NCBI RefSeq assembly: GCF_037126465.1
Contig: NC_088206.1
Location: forward strand, 52,990,841 to 53,054,840
Length of the DNA: 64,000 nt
Direction of reading: 5' to 3'
Origin: Ornithodoros turicata
Taxonomy: Eukaryota; Arthropoda; Arachnida; Ixodida; Argasidae
In this document: positions 57,527-64,000 of the stretch, piece by piece
How positions within the stretch are numbered: the stretch's first letter is position 1
How the letters are laid out: every line of letters starts with the position of its first letter
The notes under the pieces: model-generated
Told to the model about the DNA's origin: nothing
Database searches by the model: none
The model's input: the letters and a program-made list of their open reading frames with translations, nothing else
Made by a program: the position numbers and the translations under genes

Positions 57527-57997
57527 CACTCTTAGAAATGAACTTCACCACATAGCACGCTCCTAGCCAACCATCATCCCGAATGACGACGTTCTCGCCC
57601 CTGATTTGTTGAAAACGGGAGGCCAAGCTTATTCTGTGCCGTGCATAATGTCACAAAATAGGCTCCGCCTCCCGTTTTCAACAAATCAGGGGCGAGAACG
57701 TTGTCATTCGGGATGATGGTTGGCTAGGAGCGTGCTAGGTGGTGAAGTTCATTTTTAAGAGGTACCCGGGAGGTACCCGGGTTCGAATCCCGGTGCCGGC
57801 TGTGCAGTCTGGGGTTTTTCCTGGGTTTTCCTCAGACGCTTTCAGACATACGTCGGCACAGCTCCCTTAGAAGTCGGCCCAGGACGCACATTTCCCCAGG
57901 GAGTGAGTCGTGACGTTGCCCACATACGTGAGGCCGACAACGGCAAGCCCTATAACCACCACCACCACCACCACCACCACCATCATTTTTAAGAGTG
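57527..57997. mobile_element. Foldback MITE carrying a SINE at its right end
   Basis: Left end CACTCTTAGAAATGAAC, right end AAGAGTG at 57997. The flanking dinucleotide is AG on both sides rather than TA. The SINE at 57762-57982 splits the terminal repeat. Confidence 0.85.
57762..57982 (+). mobile_element. tRNA-derived SINE (Ruka-like), 5'-truncated
   Basis: The pol III B box GGTTCGAATCCCGG is at about 57780. The body follows (GGGGTTTTTCCTGGGTTTTC), then a LINE-like tail region (GACGTTGCCCAC and GACAACGGCAAG) and an (ACC)n end. It is flanked by exact 13-bp repeats TCATTTTTAAGAG (57749-57761 and 57983-57995). The A box is missing. The Ruka name is from memory of the tick SINE and needs a consensus comparison. 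Confidence 0.8.
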
Positions 57998-58343
57998 AGG
58001 TGCTTCACAGTAGGGCAACCACAGAAGTGAGGCTGCGTCAGTCAGTTTTCCTCGGCAGATATGGAGGCCTCTTTATCGGGAGAATACAAGTAAATTTTAG
58101 AGACTCACCGTCACAGGTATGTAGCATATGGACCGAGGCGAGGAAGGTGTCTCGAAGAATATAGGTACAAGCGGGATGACGGGCGCTATACCTCGCCTGC
58201 GGTCAGACTGCTTTACACCAACTCTCATGCGCAAGGTAACGTTCAAGATTCGTGAACACATTGGAAAATCGCGAAAAGTAAAAAAACAAAAAAAAACTAC
58301 ATAAGCTTAAAAACCAAGGAAAAGTGACGGAAAGCGTTGCTGT

Positions 58344-58780
58344 TTGCAAGCTCCCACTTGGTCCATTTGTGGCTCTGCACCAGATTCCGCGAATGCCACT
58401 CATAAAACAAGGCTAAACCTGTTGCCGCTCAATGGTGCAAAAACGTGGATGACAGGAGGTGACAAGATGTGCCGATGGTGCTGGTATGAAGACGAAAGCC
58501 TCCCCCATGTTCTGCACCACTGCACGCGCCTGAGTGAGGCGAAAAGACACAGCGAGGTACTGGAACGGATAAAGAGGGCCGCTTCAGCTCGACTCTCCAT
58601 CACAGGCGAAAATCAGTTGGTGGGTAATACCAGGCTCAGACCAGATTTGCTCGTTACGCGTGGAGAGGAGGTTGTTATCGTCGACTGCCCATTACAGAAT
58701 CTACTTGTTACTATTCAGTTGCACGGTCTGAAAAAAAAAAAAAAAAAGAAGAAGAAATGGGGAACTACCATCCAGTGAAT
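58344..58780 (+). pseudogene. R2-type C-terminal domain: zinc knuckle and restriction-like endonuclease
   Basis: The frame contains LNLLPLNGAKTWMTGGDKMC, a CCHC knuckle (CRWCWYEDESLPHVLHHC), then ITGENQLVGNTRLRPDLLV and EEVVIVD, the PD...(D/E)xK-type core of R2 endonucleases. A poly(A) run (58729-58747) cuts the frame. It is on the same strand as the RT fragment at 55163-55800, so both may come from one element opened up by MITEs. Confidence 0.75.
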
Positions 58781-59453
58781 GAGAGCTTGCTGCGCCGCTA
58801 TCGGTGTCTGTCCGTCGAGGCCGTAAAATAGTGAGCGAGTCGGGAGAGCTGGGTGAAAACGAAGAAACGGATGTGCGCGAATGAGCTATGTGATTGCTGC
58901 TTCACGAGAAATCTGTACTTCACGTGTCCCTGCTAGACGTGAGTGATCGAGTGCAGGAGGTGGGGCACTCGTCGAGACCATGAAGAAGGAGAAGGAAACT
59001 GCGCTGTAGAAGAAGTTTTTTTACGTGAAAACGTCTGTAAGTTCGGTTTGGTAGCCAGGTCAAAATTTACGATGCAACGAAATTATCGAATTTCGAATTT
59101 GACCGGCGCGATAACTCGGTGAGTAATAAACCGATAGCAACAAACCGGCTAAATCCAGATAGCTTATACGTGTAATATTCTAGCTAACAAGGTCATTGCG
59201 ACGGCTGACGCAATCTCTGAGCGTGGCGGGCGCGTGCGATGCAAATATAAGGGTACGCCTACCTTGCGGGCAGTCTATCTCGCGAATGCGTGAAGCAAAA
59301 GACGCCGATTGAGGTGTCGTTGGAAAGCGCTTGAGAGGTTCTAGCTGGACCTTAAGCGATATTGGCTTCGACAACAATAACCAAAATTTTATAAATTTGC
59401 AAATTTGAAATATCAAAATTTCGCCAGAATGTCGGCATATATGAAGCTAAAAT

Positions 59454-59668
59454 ATGACCAGAATAGAAGGAAACGAAAACCAGAACAAAGGGCTGTTCGA
59501 GATGAACCCAAAAAAGCCCCCAAGCTCCAGCACCGGGCGATCGAGAGAGCTACTGGAGCGCCGAAGAAGATTAGCGGCGGAGGCAAATTCGGCTGTCGGC
59601 GCGCACGGCGGATCCTTACCCTCTACCACCGAGGCAACTTCGACGTGTGCGAGTGTGAAAGCGACCTA
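59454..59668 (+). other. Coding-like frame before a foldback MITE
   Basis: A frame reads RSRELLERRRRLAAEANSAV, basic and helical, and runs into the MITE at 59669. No family recognised. 58790-59450 shows no feature I can name. Confidence 0.2.
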
Positions 59669-60110
59669 CACTCTAAAAACAGAACTTCACCGCATAGCAC
59701 GTTGTGCGCCAACCATTGCCACGAATGATAGGGTTATCGCTTGCACGTCTAACGAGCTAACGATTAGCGGGAAATTCAAAAGGGCGGGCACGTGACACAT
59801 TACCCGTGACGTATGCAACGCCCTTCACGTATCGCGCGAAAAGTGCCGTGAACTTTTTTTTTTTTTTTTTTTACGTGCCCTTCTGGACGAGTGCCACGCC
59901 CCTGGTTAGCTCGTTACGCATGCAAGCGATTAGCCCCATTCGAAGAGAGAGAAGGGGTTACGCCTTTTTGTGCCAATTATCATGTATATCCAAATTGACA
60001 CAAAAAGGCGTACGCCCCTCTCTCTGTTCAAATCACAAGTGGCAACCATATCTGTCGTGGCAATGGTTGGCGCAGAGCCTGCTATACGGTGAAGTTCAGT
60101 TTTTAGAGTG
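59669..60110. mobile_element. Divergent foldback MITE with CACTCTAAAAAC ends
   Basis: CACTCTAAAAACAGAACTTC to its inverse ending at 60110, with TA only on the left. At 442 bp it is longer than its relatives, with a poly(T) run at 59851-59871. The terminus is intermediate between the MITE family and the 8.4-kb element. Confidence 0.8.
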
Positions 60111-60164
60111 TGCAAAGACTATGGAGTGCATCCAAAGGGGGTGAGGGGGGTCAGCACCGTGGTG

Positions 60165-60370
60165 CACTCTTAAAAACGAATTTACAAATAATTTTAGTTA
60201 CAAATAATTTTATTTAAGTGTATCGAGTTACAGCTACAGGTAGCAAGTAAAAGTAACTTAAGTTGGATTAGCGGTCCAGGGCTATTACCAATTGAGCTAA
60301 GCTAACACAAGTAACCGAAGTTGTTCATAGTTACCGTTAGATTACATTACATGCTTGTTGCGGCCAAAGA
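60165..60370. mobile_element. Truncated CACTCTTAAAAAC end plus tRNA-like piece
   Basis: CACTCTTAAAAACGAATTTAC marks a lone left end. At 60268-60304 the minus strand reads TAGCTCAATTGG with a following anticodon-arm-like stem, resembling the 5' half of a tRNA (A box). No 3' half was found, so it is likely SINE debris. Confidence 0.4.
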
Positions 60371-61459
60371 CAAAAGTTGTTTTTCGAGATTGGATGTCAG
60401 AACGCTCACGTCAGTTCAAACACATCCAATTTGGAGTACATTCACACCTAAGCTGGGCCACTAAATGCACAGGGCGAATTTAGCAGTCACCCCATACTTC
60501 GACTGATAGCCATCAGTTTCAAGTCCCATCTTTCTTTCTGTTTATTCAAGCGTTATCGTCCTGTAGAAAGAAAACTAGAAATCAAGCAACGCCCCAGCTT
60601 GGATGGCCTTATTCTCACAGGAAGCAGGTACACTCATTTTTTTATGTGACTTATTCAATTTCATATCGCCGCACACAGGTGGCGTAAAGAAAAAGCAGAT
60701 TAGCGCACGACGTGAGCATGTGTCGTAGGCGGTGCCACCTGTGCGCAGTGATGTGAGCGTAAAGAAGGCACAAGAAAAAAAAAAACAGTTTTGAGTGAGA
60801 TAGGCCATTGAAAATGCGTGCGGTGAGTTTCGCTAAATTTTTACGACGATAACACTTAAAAAAAGTAATAAAGCCACATGAATGGCCATCAGTCTGCATA
60901 GGTCCCATCTTGTGTTTTTGCGGATCTATCGAAATACGTGCACGTGTGGCGACATGCTGTAGCAGAATGTAGGACTGCTGATACTTTCGACCACCTGCAT
61001 TTCTTTTAGAGGAGCACGGAACTAAAAAGAAAAATGCCAGGAGGAGTAGAAATTAGGATTGCAAGCCTTGGGATGCACATTAACACAACAACTACGAGTG
61101 CAACGCAAGAGAGCTGTCAATCTCGAGGGTCAGAAAAGTACCTTCCCTCGGCAGCCAGTCTGTGACGTCATGCCCTCTGACCAATGGGAAGACGCGTGCA
61201 TTGTGTTCCCCATTCTTTCCATTTGCAAACTTGTATATTGCATCGCAGGTCCCACGTCCTCGATAGCAGACAATCCTTTGCAGCCAATAAAAAGCTCAGC
61301 TAGCTTACGTCACCACACGACAGGAGTGGCTCGCCGCAACGCGCATTATTGTAAACTAATTTTCTCACGAAATTCGCGCTTCCCAAATAAAATATTTTAC
61401 GTACGACTTTCTGAAAGTAGTATGTTCATAAGACGCTGTAAAACATGTGTATTGCTATA

Positions 61460-62355
61460 CAGGGTGTTTCAAAAAACGTGTCATTCGGACCTTATAAAAA
61501 AACGGGACGACGGAAAAATACGGGGTAAACGGCATTTGTGTGGCAACTGAATCTGCCACCTTGAAAAACTATTTTCATTTGATTTTAATTGAAATAAATT
61601 GAATTTCTTTAATTGAACTCCAAAATTTCCCAAGTCAACCTAACGTTTTTTTTACAGAATTAGAGAGCCCCTAGCGAACTTAGTCAGATCCACTAAGAAA
61701 TCCACTCAATATTGCAAATGGAACTGCCCAAAAAAAGTCCCGAAATTGCGGCTTCCAAGTTTCGGGTATTCAACGGCGCACCAAATCAGACGCAAAGATT
61801 CGTGGAGAGGAGGACTGCTCCTGCCCCCATGAAAGATGGAAGGTCGAAAAAACACAGGGCGGGAAAAAAGAGGCGGAATCATTTTTGTTTGACGCTTATC
61901 AACGTATAGTGGAATGTCACCTGCCTTGTTATCTGCGCGTCTTGTGCTGCACGCCGGTCTGGCGATAAACTGTTCTAGCTTCATGGGGGCAGGAGCATGT
62001 CCTGCCCTCCGCGCATTTTTTCCGACTGATTTGGTGCGCTGTTGAATACCCGAAACTCTGAAGCCTCAACTTCGGGACTTTTTTTGGGCAGTACCCTTTG
62101 CAATATCGAGCGGATTTCTTGGTGGATCTGTCTAAGTTCGCTACAGGCTCTCTAATTCTGTAAAAAAAACGTTAGGTTGAGTTGGGAAATTTTGGAGTTC
62201 AGTTTAAAAAATTCAATTTATGTTAATTAAAATCAAATTAAAATATTTTTGCAAGATGGCAAAATCAGTTGCCACACAAGTGCCCTTTACCCCGTATTTT
62301 TCCGTCGCCCATTTTTTTTATAAAGTCCGAATGACACGTTTTTTGAAACACCCTG
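61460..62355. mobile_element. Long-armed foldback element of mariner type
   Basis: CAGGGTGTTTCAAAAAACGT at 61460 and its inverse at 62355 with TA on both sides. The arms stay complementary for about 370 bp up to CTCCTGCCCCCATGAA (about 61818), leaving about 150 bp between. The subterminal AATTGAACTCC and TTTCCCAA blocks resemble those of the element at 15985-18342. Confidence 0.85.
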
Positions 62356-62965
62356 TATGTTCGAAGTGTCTTCCATGTTTCCTTTAACGTGCACCCGAAA
62401 TCTGCGCGGCACAGGGTGCCGGGAGCAACGTTTACCTGGCTTCGTTCCTTCCCACGCTAATAACTTGTCCGACAAGACCGCTGGAACTTTCTCGCTATAA
62501 CGTTCTAAAGAACCTATAGAACGGTGTTTTAGGAACGGGCGCGTGGGAAAATATGGCAGAACCTGAGTAACCCAATTGTAATGCTATCTTACGGCTACTT
62601 TCACCAAAGCCTGAAACTCTACAGTTACGATTTACTTTCCTAAATTAACTCGTTACTGTAACCACCAACTGAGGAAAGTAGCTAGTTACAGTGATAAGTT
62701 ATACTCGCAGCGTCCTACCCAATATTGGTGTCTAGAACGCAGTGTTGTGCCAACACAACTCCACAAAAAACAAAAAAAAAAGCAGCGCAATATTAACGTT
62801 GCTGCGAATTTCAAAAAGTAACACAGTGACACCACTCCCAAGTAAAGTAACGTATACAGGGTGACAATGAAAAAATGGCTAGCAAGCGAGCTGGTGAAGA
62901 TGATGACTTCGTGTTTGTGTCTGTCCCTTCGTGTTCCCTAGTCTCGGGGTTTTACATCGTGTATA

Positions 62966-63280
62966 CAGGGTGTTTCACCCAACGTGATCAAAAATTCTAA
63001 CCGGCGACGTACTTGCCGGAGGATTGTGGGAATTTCGGCAATTACCTTCGGGAAACTTTTGCCACCATTGAGCAAGGCCTTGGACAATTTTCAATTGCGG
63101 GAAGTTTATTTTTTCAATTGAACATTGAATATTGCCAAGCGAACCTCACTTTTTTTTACAGAAATATGAAGTCGTCCACGGATAACCACACACCCAACAA
63201 AAACTATGCACAGTATCGCGACAGAAATAGTCGAAAAAAATTAATGAAATTTACGCTTTAGCCCCGCCTGCTTGATCTTC
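62966..63280. mobile_element. One end of a related mariner-type element
   Basis: CAGGGTGTTTCACCCAACGT after TA at 62964-62965, followed by TCAATTGAACATTGAA and GCCAAGCGAACCTCACTTT, parallel to 61460 and 15985. The right end was not found. Confidence 0.6.
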
Positions 63281-63664
63281 ACATAGAAACGCGCGCGACA
63301 TGTGCGTCTAGAGTAGGAAGTGTCTCCGCCTTCATTTGTTTTGCCTTCCTTGTAATAAGACGGTATAGTCACAAGCATCAAGGTCAAAGCGGGGGAAAGA
63401 AAGGTAAAACAAGAGGGAAGCTAAAACAAGAGGAACAACTGCTAGAAAGGCTGGAACGCTTTCCATGCAATGTGTGATGGAGCTTCGGCAATGACGCCGA
63501 TAAGAACTCGGCGATTATCGCGGTTGAGATTACGGATAGTGAATCGGAGCGGCTGTTTGTGACATCAGATTCCTGAAAGCAACATCAATGAGGCGGCGAA
63601 AGCACTTGAATTCAAGACGTCATTGTGATGTACCACAGGGCTTGGTGCTATGTTTGCTCGCCTA

Positions 63665-63901
63665 CACTCTTAAAAATGAACTTCGCCGCATAGCACGCTC
63701 CTAGCCAACCATCATCCCGAATGACAACGTTCTCGCCCTAGATTTGTTGAAAACGGGAGGAGGAGCCTATTTTGTGCCGTGCATAATGGAACAAAATAGG
63801 CTCCTCCTCCCGTTTTCAACAAATCAGGGGCGAGACCGTTGTCATTCGGGATAATGGTTGGCTAGGAGCGTGCTATGTGGTGAAGTTCATTTTTAAGAGT
63901 G
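63665..63901. mobile_element. Foldback MITE, GAGGAGCC subfamily, intact
   Basis: CACTCTTAAAAATGAAC to TTTTTAAGAGTG, 237 bp, TA at 63663-63664 and 63902-63903. The arms are almost perfectly complementary, with a loop at GTGCCGTGCATAATGGAAC. Confidence 0.92.
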
Positions 63902-64000
63902 TAGTACAGGCTGGCGATGCCAAGGTATTGCGTCATATTGTGTTGCACCGAAGTAAGCAAGTATTAGTTGAAAAAAAAAATAATTCGTATTAAAACTTAT

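Noticed and set aside
57949..57982. (ACC)n as an independent microsatellite
   Set aside because: It is the 3' tail of the SINE, directly followed by the 13-bp target repeat.
59806..60144. 112-codon ORF with a poly-Phe stretch
   Set aside because: It lies inside the foldback MITE, and the Phe run is the poly(T) tract.
61059..61550. 163-codon plus-strand ORF
   Set aside because: Its C-terminal third runs into the terminal repeat of the foldback element at 61460 and no domain is visible.

Overview
This looks like a transposon-saturated animal nuclear contig, most probably from a hard tick (ixodid). The evidence is spliced genes with GT-AG junctions, a tRNA-derived SINE of the kind described in ixodids as Ruka, I-type, R2-type, Penelope-type and Ty3/Gypsy retroelement remains, and many TA-, TTAA- and 8-bp-duplicating DNA transposons and MITEs. 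There is no operon structure, CRISPR, rRNA or confident functional tRNA. The tick assignment is inference. || Host genes are few and all on the minus strand. Two loci each occur twice, in the same order and orientation: a 303-codon first exon of a single-pass membrane protein (277-1180 and 25234-26137) and a four-exon tetraspanin gene (12054-14812 and 42644-45165). A 54-bp marker (5048-5101 and 41091-41144) lies between them in both blocks. The simplest reading is one tandem segmental duplication (A-r-T, A'-r'-T') later inflated unequally by transposons. Tetraspanin copy 1 has lost its start codon at the duplication edge; copy 2 has a complete reading frame of about 314 residues. || Layout. 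1-5.04 kb: block A with a TA-flanked foldback MITE that hosts a 5'-truncated LINE. 5.2-10.6 kb: MITE half, relic ORFs, diverged tandem repeats. 10.67-14.8 kb: tetraspanin block 1. 14.9-24.7 kb: CCTCA/TGAGG minisatellites, a mariner-type element with a DD41D-like transposase relic, a decayed Gypsy element and a ~135-bp satellite. 24.96-28.5 kb: block A' and a hAT relic. 28.57-38.19 kb: a region bounded by matching ends beside TTAA-like tetranucleotides, containing a Kolobok-like element, hAT MITEs, LINE and Penelope relics and a zinc-motif exon. 38.2-41.2 kb: MITEs. 41.24-45.1 kb: tetraspanin block 2. 46.74-55.13 kb: a large TA-flanked inverted-repeat element with GGTAC-rich subterminal repeats and a spliced gene of unknown function, itself invaded by other elements including a second Kolobok-like copy. 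55.1-64 kb: R2-type retrotransposon fragments, hAT and foldback MITEs, a SINE and a long-armed foldback element. || Most notable: a LINE and a SINE sit in different copies of one MITE family at exactly the same 13-bp site in the same orientation, and they share a related 3' tail, which fits a LINE/SINE partnership. The foldback MITEs also share their outermost bases (CACTCT[T/A]AAAA, TA target) with the 8.4-kb gene-bearing element, making it or a relative a candidate source of their transposase.
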